From contig CAWEMY010000017.1 of NCBI GenBank assembly GCA_963810305.1, positions 372,001-436,000 of the forward strand: a DNA stretch of 64,000 bases, given 5' to 3'. Source of the stretch: JACDCA01 sp963810305 (GTDB lineage: Bacteria; Acidobacteriota; Vicinamibacteria; Vicinamibacterales; 2-12-FULL-66-21). Below are positions 22,052-31,167 of this stretch, piece after piece. A program made the position numbers and the translations under genes. Each line of letters opens with the position of its first letter. Positions within the stretch are counted from its first letter, which is position 1. The notes beneath the pieces were generated by a model. The model searched no databases, was not told the origin of the DNA, and worked only from the letters and a program-made list of their open reading frames with translations.

Positions 22052-22432
22052 ATGCCCGCCCAAACCCTTGAATCGAGAGTAGAACGCCTGGAGAAGGTCG
22101 TGAGCAGACTGGAGCAGCTTCCGGAACGAATGACGGCACTCGAGTCGCAGATTGTCCAACTTCGGACAGGAATGCGCGATGAGTTTTCTGCCATCCGGCA
22201 GGAGGTGCGTGCGGGAGACGATGAAACGCGGACGCTGATGCGTCGCTTCGAACGCGGCCGGGCCTCGGTTCGCGAGATGGCTGGTGGAACGATAGCGGAA
22301 ACCGCGGCGGTGAAATGTGATTCACCGCGCACGGCCCGGACGACAATGTCCGTGAAACCATCGATCCAGAAGCCTTCCATGGCCGCACCGTATGCCGCGG
22401 TGGCTTTGGCCGGCGACGAACAGGGCCAGTGA
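22052..22432 (+). CDS. Small coiled-coil protein, probably truncated
   Basis: ATG 22052 with GGAG at 22039-22042. Residues 1-64 are a continuous heptad pattern (LESRVERLEKVVSRLEQLPE, then MTALESQIVQLRTGMRDEFS), typical of short cytoplasmic coiled-coil proteins of unknown role. After base 22245 the sequence is the antisense of the creatininase gene end, so the remaining 60 residues to 22432 are not expected to be native. The gene has probably lost its own 3' end where the two genes meet. Confidence 0.5.
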   Translation: MPAQTLESRVERLEKVVSRLEQLPERMTALESQIVQLRTGMRDEFSAIRQEVRAGDDETRTLMRRFERGRASVREMAGGTIAETAAVKCDSPRTARTTMSVKPSIQKPSMAAPYAAVALAGDEQGQ

Positions 22433-23135
22433 CGGCGAGCATCCCCGACGTTTCGCCCACGCCGGCATGCGCGTCGATGCCGAACGACGAGAGTTCAGCA
22501 GCGGAGAAGTGCTGAGCGGCGATCTTCTGTCCGCGCGCCTGCAGTGCCGGATCGGCGCGGAACAGCGCCGTCACGTGCAGCATCGTCACGCCGAACGTTT
22601 CGCTGACGAAATCGCACGCGTCGTTGATCGAAATGTTGTGGCCCGGACCGCTGTGTCCGTTGAGGACGAATATCCACTTGAAACCGTTCTGGGCGGCCTG
22701 TCCGCCGATATCGGCGATGAGCGAACGCAGTGTAGATCGCCGGATTTCATACGTACCCGGATGTACGAACATGCGGCCGATGTGGTTGGCTCCACTGTTC
22801 CCGTAATTCAGCGAGGGCATCAACACCACATTCCAGTCGGGCAGTGTTCGGCCGACACGGGCTGCTGCGCCGTTGGCCTCGTGCATCAGACCAAATGTGT
22901 CGGCGCCGAGCGGCAGGTGAGGACCGTGTTCGTGGACGGATCCCACCGGCAGCAGGAACATCGTCTTCTGACGGTCGAGCGCGGTAACGTCCGGATAGGT
23001 GAGCTCTTCGAGCTTGAAGACATTCGGCGTCGATTGGGCACGCCTGCCGCTCTGAGCCGTAGTCGTGTCGCTGGCGGAGAAAGACGCGATGAAAGACACG
23101 AGCAGGACAAATACTGCGCGACCCGGAACGGCCAT
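22260..23135 (-). pseudogene. Secreted creatininase-family amidohydrolase with internal deletion
   Basis: ATG 23135 with GAGGTG upstream; signal peptide VFVLLVSFIASFSASD. Metal and catalytic residues of the creatininase family are all there: LPVGSVHEHGPHLPLGAD (Glu, His, Asp), VLNGHSGPGHN (His) and GVGETSGM (Glu). After GMLAV (about 22440) the frame is lost and sequence typical of the next 40 residues is missing. Another frame resumes with SPAKATAAYGAAMEGFWIDG and runs to about 22270 with no native stop. So an internal deletion of roughly 100-130 bp is likely. It starts 28 nt after the stop of the BNR protein gene, in the same direction, so the two were probably an operon. Confidence 0.8.
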
Positions 23136-23162
23136 GGATCACCTCGCTCTCGGATGCCGTGC

Positions 23163-26100
23163 TTACTCGGACGTCGCGTTCGCGACCCCCTGCAGTGTAA
23201 ATCCACCGACGACCGTGCCATCGTCTGCCCGCTGAATGATCGAGCCGTATCGCTTGCGCGGCTGCGGATCAATGAGCATGACGATCGGCTCGACGCCATT
23301 TGCTTTCAGGCGAATGTTTTCGAGCCACGCGCCGGCTTGCGGCCGGTAGGCGCGCGTCGTGTCGAGTTGACGTTTCAGCCGCCGGTCGGCGGCAGTGAGC
23401 TTCGCGAGTTCATCCTTGTCTTCGATGCGAAGCCGCACTGACTTCAGCCGCGCCTTTTTCGCCAGGGCCGACAGCCGCTTGCTGAGCACGATGCCACGGA
23501 TCATGGAGGCGGACGCGCGATCCAGCTCCAATGCCCAGCTTTTCACGCCCGGCGTGGCGCCGACATCGAGCGGCACCGAGCGCACCAGCGGTCCGGCCGC
23601 CGGCTGCGGATTGACGATCGACATGTTCTTCAGCCCACATTTCTTGCTGCCCGTCACCAGCGATCCGATGTTCAGCTCGGTGCTGGAAATCGAGTCGTTG
23701 TCAGCCGTGATCACCGCGAGCAGGCTGACGTTTGCGGGCGCCGTGCCTGGCACGGTCCAGTCGAACGGAATGATTCGCGCGCTGCCCGGTTCGATACGCG
23801 CCACGACCTTGTGGGCGCCGATCTGCTGCCAGGAGGAAGTGCCGGGCACGACGTTGTTCGGGAAGCCGCTCCAGAATCCTGTCGGCAAATCGGGAAGTGT
23901 CACCGCCGAGGCCGCGAAGAAGACCTTCACGGCAACGTTCACGGCGGCGTGAATTCCACGGTTGTGGACCTGCACAAAAACACGGACGGTGCGGTTCCGT
24001 TGAGCGTTCTCGTGCGTCAATCCGGCGGCGAAGACTCCGTGATCGTCTTCGAAAAACTCGAAGTCGACGTCCGCCGCGACCGGCTTCTGGAACGTGGGAG
24101 CATCGACCTTGATGTCCTGGCACTGCCACCAGAACGTCTGCGAGCCGAACGTGAACGGGTCCGGAACGCCGGATGGGGATGGTGACATGCGGCCCGAATC
24201 CACCGTGCTGTCCCGCAGGTAGACGTCCACCGCCGGCATCGTTGCCTGGTCGACGTGGGTCTCCCAGACCCCGCGGCTTTGTGTGGCCGCGCGCAGCAGC
24301 CGTGAAGGCGCGTGGAAGAGCAAGTCCTTCACTAGCGCGTTCGGAAGTCCGTTGCTGAATGCCGTCCACACCAGGCCGGCGTTTGGCGAGCGAAACACCC
24401 CGACGTCGGCGGCCACGAACACGGTATCGGTGTCCGCGGGATCGAGCTCGATCGCATTGAGGGCGATGCTCGGCAGGCCCGCGCCGACATCCTGCCAGCT
24501 CGCGCCGGCGTTGTCCGAACGGAAGACGCGGCCGCCCATGACGCCGGCAGCGACGCTGGAGTAGGTGACCCAGAGTCGATTTGGATTGCTCGGGTCCGCG
24601 AGCAGGTCGCTCACGTATCCCGAGGCCGGACGTCCGACCAGGCTCGGAGCCGACCATGAACCGCCGGCGAGGCTGATCCGGTAGATTCGACCGTTCTCGG
24701 TGCCGACGTAGATGCGGCTGCTCGTCGCCACCGACAGCGCCGAGGCGAAGCCTGCGGCGGCGGGCAGGGAGACGGTCGTCCAGTTTGTTCCGGAGTCGCT
24801 GGAGATGTAGACGGTCTTTCCCGCCTGGACGACCACGGCGCCGTTGACATCCAGCGGAGGATAGAACAGCGCGCCGTTGGGATAGTTGTCCGCCGGCGGC
24901 ACGTCGGGGCCGATCCAGGTCCAGGTCCCCCACGCTCCGCCGCGCGTGGACCGCTCCATCCCCATGCCGTAGAAGGTGTGGTAACACGTGTATGGGGATG
25001 AGGCGTTCGCACCGCAATCACCGCCGTCGCCGTCCTCGACGTGAAACCACACTTCCTCACCCTCGTACCGCAGCGTGCCGTTATCCTGCGTGCCTCCGAG
25101 GAGCCAGGTCTCGAACTGCGGGTGCTGCGCGAGGAATTCGAACTCGGTGATGTTGAGCCCTTTGTTCAGCGACTGCCACGTCACGCCGGCATCGGCCGAT
25201 CGGTAAACGCCGCCATCATTGCCGACGATCAGCGCATTCGGATCAATCGGGCTGAACGCGATCGCGTGCTGGTCCGGGTGGATCGAATCGCCGGAGCCTT
25301 TGGCGCCGATGTTCGTCCACGTCCATGTTCCGCCGGCTGATCGCACGCCGCGATGGACGTTGATGCCGCCGAGGTACAGCACATCGGGATTGTTCGGCGC
25401 GACCGCGGCGAACCAGTCGTACCAAGCCTGGCCTGTCTGCGCGTCCGGCGGCGTCGCCTGCGCGGTAAAGCCTCCGCCGAGAACGCTGCGGCGCCACAGG
25501 TACGGCGTCGGCATGTGCACCGGGTCACCCGGACTCGAGTCGACAGGATCCAGAATCTGCGGATTACCGGCGCCCCAGACGTAGACCACATGACCGTCGG
25601 ATGGAGCGTGGCGCACTTCGAGTCGCTGGAGACCGGACGGCATGCCGGGGAGCGACACGTGGCTCCACGACGTGCCGCCGTTGGTCGAGCGGAACAGCCC
25701 ATCGCGGCACGCCGCAAACACCTCTGTTGTCGAATTCGCATCGCCGCTGACCACAGGATGCATCGAGATGTCCCACGTGATCTGTGCTCGGCGTTGGGTC
25801 CAGAGAAGACCGCCGTCCTTGGATTCGAAGAGCCCGACTGTGGTTGCCGCCAGGAGGTGATTGCCATTCAGCGGATCGACGATCAGCTCATAGAACCCGA
25901 TCCCTTCGAATGGAGCAGTCGCATGGAGCGTCCACGTGGTTCCGCCGTCGGTTGAACGCAGAAGGCCCACGCCGAGCAGTGACTGAGAATCCCCTTCTCC
26001 GGTCCCGGCGTACGCGATCAGTGGATTGGTGGGATCGAAGACGACCGCACCGATCGACAGCGACGGCTGATCGTCGGTTCTCGGCTGCCACGTTTTTCCA

Positions 26101-26411
26101 GTGTCTTTGCTTTCCCAAACGCCGCCTCCGGCGGCGCCGATCAGTACGTGGTCCGCATTACCCGGGTCGATCGCGACAGCAACGACGCGTCCGGCAACCG
26201 GAGGCCTGCTGCCTGCACCGTGGCCGTAGGTCTGGCCGTGCGGGATGCTGAAAGGGCCCAGCGGTCGCCATGCCTGTTCGACCGGTGCAGCAGGCGCTGT
26301 CCTGGCGAGGTGCGATTTTTCCGCGAACGCAGTCAGGTACGGCGACTCGGCGCCACCCCGAGTGCCGCGCCTGCCCACTGATCGCGTCGAACCAGCCGGG
26401 ACCACTGCCAC
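23163..26411 (-). CDS. Large secreted BNR/Asp-box beta-propeller protein
   Basis: 1082 residues as read. At least eight Asp-box motifs S-x-D/N-x-G-x-x-W occur (SKDTGKTW, STDGGTTW, STNGGTSW, SADAGVTW, SSDSGTNW, SDNAGASW and others) across residues 80-690, forming sortilin/sialidase-like propellers. The last 390 residues hold beta-rich, CARDB-like sequence (NRTVRVFVQVHNRGIHAAVN). Such proteins bind or cleave glycans or act as scaffolds; the catalytic residues of sialidases are not evident. The frame stays open upstream to about 26618, encoding SRKLEPDELTRRAKKPRRR and FFERQRQTGESD. An ATG at 26622, overlapping a small upstream gene by ATGA, is probably the true start, with one indel after it. 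No clear signal peptide in either version. Confidence 0.85.
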   Translation of the reverse strand: MAVVPAGSTRSVGRRGTRGGAESPYLTAFAEKSHLARTAPAAPVEQAWRPLGPFSIPHGQTYGHGAGSRPPVAGRVVAVAIDPGNADHVLIGAAGGGVWESKDTGKTWQPRTDDQPSLSIGAVVFDPTNPLIAYAGTGEGDSQSLLGVGLLRSTDGGTTWTLHATAPFEGIGFYELIVDPLNGNHLLAATTVGLFESKDGGLLWTQRRAQITWDISMHPVVSGDANSTTEVFAACRDGLFRSTNGGTSWSHVSLPGMPSGLQRLEVRHAPSDGHVVYVWGAGNPQILDPVDSSPGDPVHMPTPYLWRRSVLGGGFTAQATPPDAQTGQAWYDWFAAVAPNNPDVLYLGGINVHRGVRSAGGTWTWTNIGAKGSGDSIHPDQHAIAFSPIDPNALIVGNDGGVYRSADAGVTWQSLNKGLNITEFEFLAQHPQFETWLLGGTQDNGTLRYEGEEVWFHVEDGDGGDCGANASSPYTCYHTFYGMGMERSTRGGAWGTWTWIGPDVPPADNYPNGALFYPPLDVNGAVVVQAGKTVYISSDSGTNWTTVSLPAAAGFASALSVATSSRIYVGTENGRIYRISLAGGSWSAPSLVGRPASGYVSDLLADPSNPNRLWVTYSSVAAGVMGGRVFRSDNAGASWQDVGAGLPSIALNAIELDPADTDTVFVAADVGVFRSPNAGLVWTAFSNGLPNALVKDLLFHAPSRLLRAATQSRGVWETHVDQATMPAVDVYLRDSTVDSGRMSPSPSGVPDPFTFGSQTFWWQCQDIKVDAPTFQKPVAADVDFEFFEDDHGVFAAGLTHENAQRNRTVRVFVQVHNRGIHAAVNVAVKVFFAASAVTLPDLPTGFWSGFPNNVVPGTSSWQQIGAHKVVARIEPGSARIIPFDWTVPGTAPANVSLLAVITADNDSISSTELNIGSLVTGSKKCGLKNMSIVNPQPAAGPLVRSVPLDVGATPGVKSWALELDRASASMIRGIVLSKRLSALAKKARLKSVRLRIEDKDELAKLTAADRRLKRQLDTTRAYRPQAGAWLENIRLKANGVEPIVMLIDPQPRKRYGSIIQRADDGTVVGGFTLQGVANATSE

Positions 26412-26618
26412 CGCGGGAGTGGCCTTGTGAGCGACATCAGACTCGCCGGTCTGGCGCTGGCGCTCGAAGAAGTTGAGTCTCGCCAGCGCTTTGCCACCGC
26501 GGACACGCGGCAGTCGTCGCCGTGGCTTTTTGGCGCGGCGCGTCAGCTCGTCGGGTTCCAGCTTTCTTGACCCGCCGTCGTGGCGTCGGCGTTTCGGATT
26601 TGCGTTGAAACGGTTCTT

Positions 26619-26843
26619 TCATGGCCTCTGCTCGTCAGCATTTGTCCTTCGCCGATGGTGCACCAGAATCGGAGCTACCGCCCCCGCGCTTGACGCCCCG
26701 CTGCTTTTCAAACTGCTGCTGCCGCGCGCGCGCGCCTCCGCCTTCGGTCTTGGCCGGGAGTGTCCGTCCTTTCTTTTCGATTTGTCTGCGTTTGGATGCG
26801 GCAGTTTCATGGCCCACCTCCGTAGAACTGCCGGCAGTTTCAT
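26619..26843 (-). CDS. Small basic hypothetical protein with duplicated start region
   Basis: Two candidate starts, 26843 and 26810, each preceded by GGAGGTG at ideal distance, give a 74- or 63-residue Lys/Arg-rich protein. Its TGA overlaps ATG 26622 (ATGA), which supports translation and coupling to the BNR gene. A different frame over the same bases (26635-26856) encodes SKRRQIEKKGRTLPAKTEGG and ARARQQQFEKQRG, which looks more like a natural sequence, so a single indel just after the start is possible. No family recognised. Confidence 0.4.
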   Translation of the reverse strand: MKLPAVLRRWAMKLPHPNADKSKRKDGHSRPRPKAEARARGSSSLKSSGASSAGAVAPILVHHRRRTNADEQRP

Positions 26844-26854
26844 GGCGCACCTCC
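26800..26854. repeat. Duplicated ribosome-binding site and start codon
   Basis: GGCAGTTTCATGGCCCACCTCC (26800-26821) recurs with one change at 26833-26854, 33 bp apart. Read on the minus strand each unit is GGAGGTG, a short spacer, ATG and AAACTGCC. The 33-bp period keeps both starts in frame. Confidence 0.8.
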
Positions 26855-26932
26855 ATGGAGCTCAGCGCGGGTCGGGACCGACATCATACTCGTCTGTCGC
26901 GGCATCCCGCCTCGTACCGACTTCAGGGGACG

Positions 26933-26938
26933 TATAAT
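26933..26938 (+). promoter_or_regulatory. TATAAT -10 element of the kinase at 26953
   Basis: A perfect TATAAT 14 nt before the ATG, with no convincing -35 hexamer at 16-18 bp. The mRNA leader would be only about 8 nt, with no room for a ribosome-binding site. Confidence 0.4.
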
Positions 26939-26952
26939 TCCGCTCTCTCCGC

Positions 26953-29618
26953 ATGGTCGTCCAGGCCGGCTCGCGCATCGGGGCGTACGAGATCGTCGCT
27001 GCTCTCGGCCGGGGCGGCATGGGCGAGGTTTATCGCGCGCGCGATACCAAACTGCGGCGCGAAGTCGCGATCAAGATCCTCCCGCACAACTTCGCCCACG
27101 ATCCGGACCGAGTCGCCAGGTTCCAGCGCGAAGCGCAGGTCCTCGCGTCGCTGAATCATCCGAACATCGCCCAGATCTACGGGCTGGACGACAGCGCGGG
27201 GCTGCACGCGCTCGTCCTCGAGTTGGTGGAGGGGCCGACGCTGGAGGACCGCATCGCGCGCGGACCGCTCAACTGGACCGACGCGCTGCCGATCGCGCGG
27301 CAGATTGCCGAGGCGCTGGAAGCAGCGCACGAGCACGGCATCATCCACCGCGATCTGAAGCCCGCGAACGTGAAGGTCACGCCGGAAGGCCGTGTGAAGG
27401 TGCTCGACTTCGGACTCGCGAAACTGGCCGCGCCGGCCGACGCGCAAGGCGCAGTCGATGATCTGTTGAGCTCGCCGACGATGACGGGGTCGGCAACCGA
27501 GGCCGGCATGATCCTCGGGACCGCCAGCTACATGGCGCCGGAGCAGGCAAGCGGCAAGACCGTCGACAAGCGCGCCGATATCTGGGCGTTCGGCGTCCTG
27601 CTCTACGAGATGTTGACCGGCCGGCGACCGTTCCCTGGTTCTTCCACGACCGAGGTGCTGGCCGGCGTCATCAAGGACGCGCCGGACTGGACGGCGCTTC
27701 CAGACGATGCGCCTGTGGCGCTGCGGCGCCTGGTGGCGCGATGCCTCGCGAAGAATCCGACGCAGCGATTGCGCGACATCGGGGACGTGCGCCTCGAACT
27801 GGATCAAGTCAGTGCGGGTGGCGACGTTCCGGTTGCGCAGCCGCGCGGGCGCACACTGCCACTGTGGGTGATGTTGTCCGCGCTGCTTGCGGCCGCCCTT
27901 GCCGGCGCTCTTATCAGTGTGGCCATTCGCAAGGCACCGCTCATGGCGAGCGGTACTTCGCGCCGCGCTACCATCGCGACGACCAATCTAGGCGACGTGC
28001 GGGGGACCACGTTTCCTGTGGCGGTGTCAGCGGACGGGTCGCTGCTCGTGTACGCGACCGATACCGCCACGGGGGCATCGCTGCATGCGCGACGGCTCTT
28101 CTCTCTCGAGGCGCAACCGATCGAGGGAACGATCGGTGCTGTCGGCCCCTTCCTTTCGCGCGATGGGCGCGTGGTTGGCTTTCAGCGCGAAGGACAGATC
28201 TTCAGCGTTCCGGTGGCAGGCGGCCCCGTCGTCCACGCTCATGGGTCCGCGCACCTGGCGGAAGGGCTTCCGGCGTGGATGCCGGATGGTCGAATCGTCT
28301 ACACCGGCCCGAAGGGCGGGCTGGTATCGATGAATGCCGACGGCTCGTCGCCTGAAACGCTGACGACGCCAGAGAGCGGCGAACGGCACTTGTCGCCGCA
28401 CCCGCTGCCCGACGGGCGGACCGTTCTCTTCACAGCCGTGGGCGGTGACGCCAGCCATGCGCGAATCGAGGCGCTTTCGCTCGCGGACCGGCGCGTGTCG
28501 ACACTCATTACCGGCGGCGCGGTCACCGCGCAGTACGCGGATGGCCACCTCGTGTACGGCGTGCCGGATCGACAGCTGGTCGCAGTGCCCTTCGACCCGG
28601 TGGGCGTCGCGCTCGCCGGCACGCCGCAGGCGACTGCCCGACCGGGCGAGCCGCAGCCGGTTTGGCGTCGCCCACTTCGCGGTGGCGCAGGGCGTGATGG
28701 TCTATTTGCCGCTGCCCGCCACCCACCTCGTGGAGATCGATCGATCCGGCCGCCGCGAGACGCTCGATCCGGTGCCGCGTCTCTGGCATCACCCGCGGTA
28801 TTCGCCGGACGGATCGCAGATCGTCCTGGACGTGACCGATGCCGCCGGGGAGCGTGACGTCTGGACGTTCGATCGCTCGCTCAAAACGCTGTCGCGGGTG
28901 ACTCACATCGGCGATGCGCACGATCCCTCGTGGCTGCCTGACGGCCGGTCCGTCTCGTTCCTGAGCTTCAAGTCGCGCGGCGGCCCGCTGATGATTGCTC
29001 CGGCCGACGGCGCAACGAACCCCGAGCCGCTGCCGCTCGGCTCCGAATTCACCGCCGGCGGATCTCATCAATCCTGGCGGGTGGCTTCCCGACGGCTCGG
29101 CGTATCTCGGCGGCGTTGCCGATCGTGGAGGCCCGAGCGATCTCTGGCGCATCCCGCGCGCCGGAGGTCGTCCGGTGAAGATTGTCGGCACGCCGGCAGA
29201 GGAAGCCGCGCCGATGGGCAGCGCTGATGGCAAGTTGGTGGCGTACCAGAGCAACGAGACCGGACGGGTCGAGATTTATGTTCGTGGACTCGAGGGCCTC
29301 GGTGGCCGCGTGCAGGTGTCGAATCTGGGCGGCAGCGAACCGCTTTGGGACCGGAAAAGCAATCTCTTGCACTACATGGAGTTTGACGGCGATCGCCTGC
29401 GCCTGATCGCTGCCGCGTTACGCACGACGCCGACGCTTGGAGTGCTCGGCCGGACGGTGGTGTTTTCGGACTGGCGACCTGAACGATCGGAGAACCACGC
29501 GAACTTCGACATTCATCCTGACGGCAGCCGCTTCGTCATCCCCGAAGCCGGTGCACGAGGAAACCTCGTCGCAGTGTTCGACTGGTCGAAATCGCTATCG
29601 GGGAGCAGGGCAAGGTAG
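26953..29618 (+). CDS. Ser/Thr protein kinase with PD40/TolB-like propeller, two frameshifts
   Basis: About 888 residues when joined. Kinase domain (residues 10-270): LGRGGMGEVYRARD, VAIKILP, HRDLKPANVKV, DFGLAKL and SYMAPEQASG. One TM (LPLWVMLSALLAAALAGALI, about 27862-27920) separates it from an extracytoplasmic propeller with repeats such as PVAVSADGSLLVYATD, PAWMPDGRIVYTG, PRYSPDGSQIVLDV and WLPDGSAYLGG. Frame breaks near 28665 and 29070 split the propeller between three frames. The kinase half is intact. This architecture is common in Acidobacteriota, where the propeller presumably senses an envelope ligand. No cognate phosphatase is close. Confidence 0.9.
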
Positions 29619-29662
29619 CCGAGGCCGCGCGCATCGTTCGCGGGCCCCTGTGACTCTCGAAA

Positions 29663-29685
29663 GCAGCGCGCTGATGTCGCGCTGC
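29663..29685. terminator. Hairpin between convergent genes
   Basis: GCAGCGCG (29663-29670) and CGCGCTGC (29678-29685) form a perfect 8-bp stem with a 7-nt loop, between the kinase stop (29618) and the DUF1697 stop (29693). Position and symmetry suit a bidirectional terminator, though there is no T-run. Confidence 0.45.
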
Positions 29686-29692
29686 GCGCCTG

Positions 29693-30232
29693 CTACCTCC
29701 CGCTCGCCATCTCGAGCAGCGTCGTTACCGTGCGCCAGTTACGCGCCGTCGCATCGACTCCCAGGAGCCGCTCGGCTCGCGCGGCCAGCTTTGAAGTGCC
29801 GAAGCCGTCAGGAGTGTGCAGGTAGAAGATCCGTCCTTTCAACGCAAAGCGCTCGGTCTCTGTTTTCAACGCTTCGAGCGCCTTCACGTCCGCCTTCGGC
29901 GGAGGCTCGGCGAGAAAAAACAAGTGCACGCTCTTGGGATTGGCGTCAGCCTCGGGAAAAGGATTGCCCGCGGCGGCGCGTTCGAGCTCATCGCGCGTGA
30001 GCAGAAGGACACGCGGCGGGAAGCCATGACTCTTCGACACCGCCGCCGTCAGTTGCTTCGCCAGCCGCGCCGCGTCAGACACCTTGCTGCGCAGGATCAC
30101 GTTGCCGCTCTGAATGTAGGTCTGAACATCGGTGCAGCCATTCTTCTCGAGCACCACCTTGAGTTCCTTCATCGGCAGAAGGTGGTTGCCGCCGACGTTG
30201 ATACCGCGAAAAAGAGCGATGTAGCTATTCAT
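29693..30232 (-). CDS. DUF1697 family protein
   Basis: 179 residues, intact, ATG 30232. Family hallmarks: YIALFRGINVGGNHLLPMKE at the N-terminus, then VQTYIQSGNVILRS, FPPRVLLLTRDELE, NPFPEAD and TARNWRTVTTLLEMA at the end. The fold is a small alpha/beta domain of unknown function. Its start overlaps the stop of the gene upstream by one base (TGATG at 30230-30234), which suggests translational coupling to the GH-like protein. Confidence 0.93.
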   Translation of the reverse strand: MNSYIALFRGINVGGNHLLPMKELKVVLEKNGCTDVQTYIQSGNVILRSKVSDAARLAKQLTAAVSKSHGFPPRVLLLTRDELERAAAGNPFPEADANPKSVHLFFLAEPPPKADVKALEALKTETERFALKGRIFYLHTPDGFGTSKLAARAERLLGVDATARNWRTVTTLLEMASGR

Positions 30233-31167
30233 CAGCGGTGTGTCCGGAGGATCTGTTCCCCGATCTGGCGATGAATGCTCTGGAGCTGGGGATAGAACCG
30301 CGTGCCGCCCGGCGGGCCGTAGCTGAACATCAGAATCGCAGTGACTCGCGGATCATCGTGCGCGTGCAGGTAGACCGGCAGCTGCAGGGTCGCGAGCGTG
30401 TCGGGATTCGTCCAGCTGCCGTTTCGATCGTACGCCATCATGATCAGCACGATCTGCTTGTCGGACGGAATCCGGCGCTTCGCCTGCTCCAGAAAGCGGT
30501 TCAGATCGGTGACGCTGCCGGGCAGGCTCGCGAGTGGATGATCCACCGGTACCCAGCCGCTGCAGTCGGTAGTCGGCACGAATGCGGGTCCGGGCGATGG
30601 CGCCGCCGGGCGTGCTGAGCACGTTGTCGCATCGTTTACGGCAGGCGGATCGACGTACGCTTCAATCGCCACCCACCTGACGCTCGGCGCACGCATGCCG
30701 TCGCCGGTGAGCGACTGACCGCGGGTGTAGGTGAGGCCGAACGGCTTCGGCGGCAGACCTCGCGCGTCGAGCGCCTGCGTCAATGAACGGATCCTCTCGT
30801 CCACGGCCTGCGGAGTGAGATCTTCCTCATGCGCCGCTTCGATCAACACAACGTTGTCCCAGTAAGGCTTCGCGATGGCGAGGACGGCGTCGATCGTGAC
30901 CGGGACCCGGCGGCGAAGATCGTCTCCCAGGATGAGCATCACTGCCTTGTCGTTGTCAAAGGCGCGCTGCATCGAGCTTTGGAACAGGGGCCGCCAGTCG
31001 AGCGAGGTGTCGTATCCGCCGGGAATCGCAATATAGAGATTCGTATAGGACCAGACCGCATCGGTGAAATCACCCCAGCGGCCGTCCGCGTAGTAATAGC
31101 CGAAGTAGAGCGGGTGGCCGGGGTCGTGGGTTTTCGGTGGCTGCCGCCGCCTGCAGACCCAGCACAA
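30232..31167 (-). CDS. Possible TIM-barrel glycoside-hydrolase-like secreted protein
   Basis: The open frame is 311 residues with a TTG start at 31167. Sequence from residue 18 looks native: HPLYFGYYYADGRWGDFTDA, then NVVLIEAAHEEDL and RWVAIEAYVDPP, and near the C-terminus IVLIMMAYDRNGSW. Repeated beta-strand/alpha-helix alternation with acidic residues at strand ends fits a TIM barrel, but I cannot name the family. The likely signal peptide (FWTTIAAAVVLGLQAAAATE, 31137-31200) lies in the overlapping frame that is the 3' end of the neighbouring gene, so one indel near 31150 probably separates it from the mature part. Coupled downstream to DUF1697. Confidence 0.5.
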   Translation of the reverse strand: MCWVCRRRQPPKTHDPGHPLYFGYYYADGRWGDFTDAVWSYTNLYIAIPGGYDTSLDWRPLFQSSMQRAFDNDKAVMLILGDDLRRRVPVTIDAVLAIAKPYWDNVVLIEAAHEEDLTPQAVDERIRSLTQALDARGLPPKPFGLTYTRGQSLTGDGMRAPSVRWVAIEAYVDPPAVNDATTCSARPAAPSPGPAFVPTTDCSGWVPVDHPLASLPGSVTDLNRFLEQAKRRIPSDKQIVLIMMAYDRNGSWTNPDTLATLQLPVYLHAHDDPRVTAILMFSYGPPGGTRFYPQLQSIHRQIGEQILRTHR

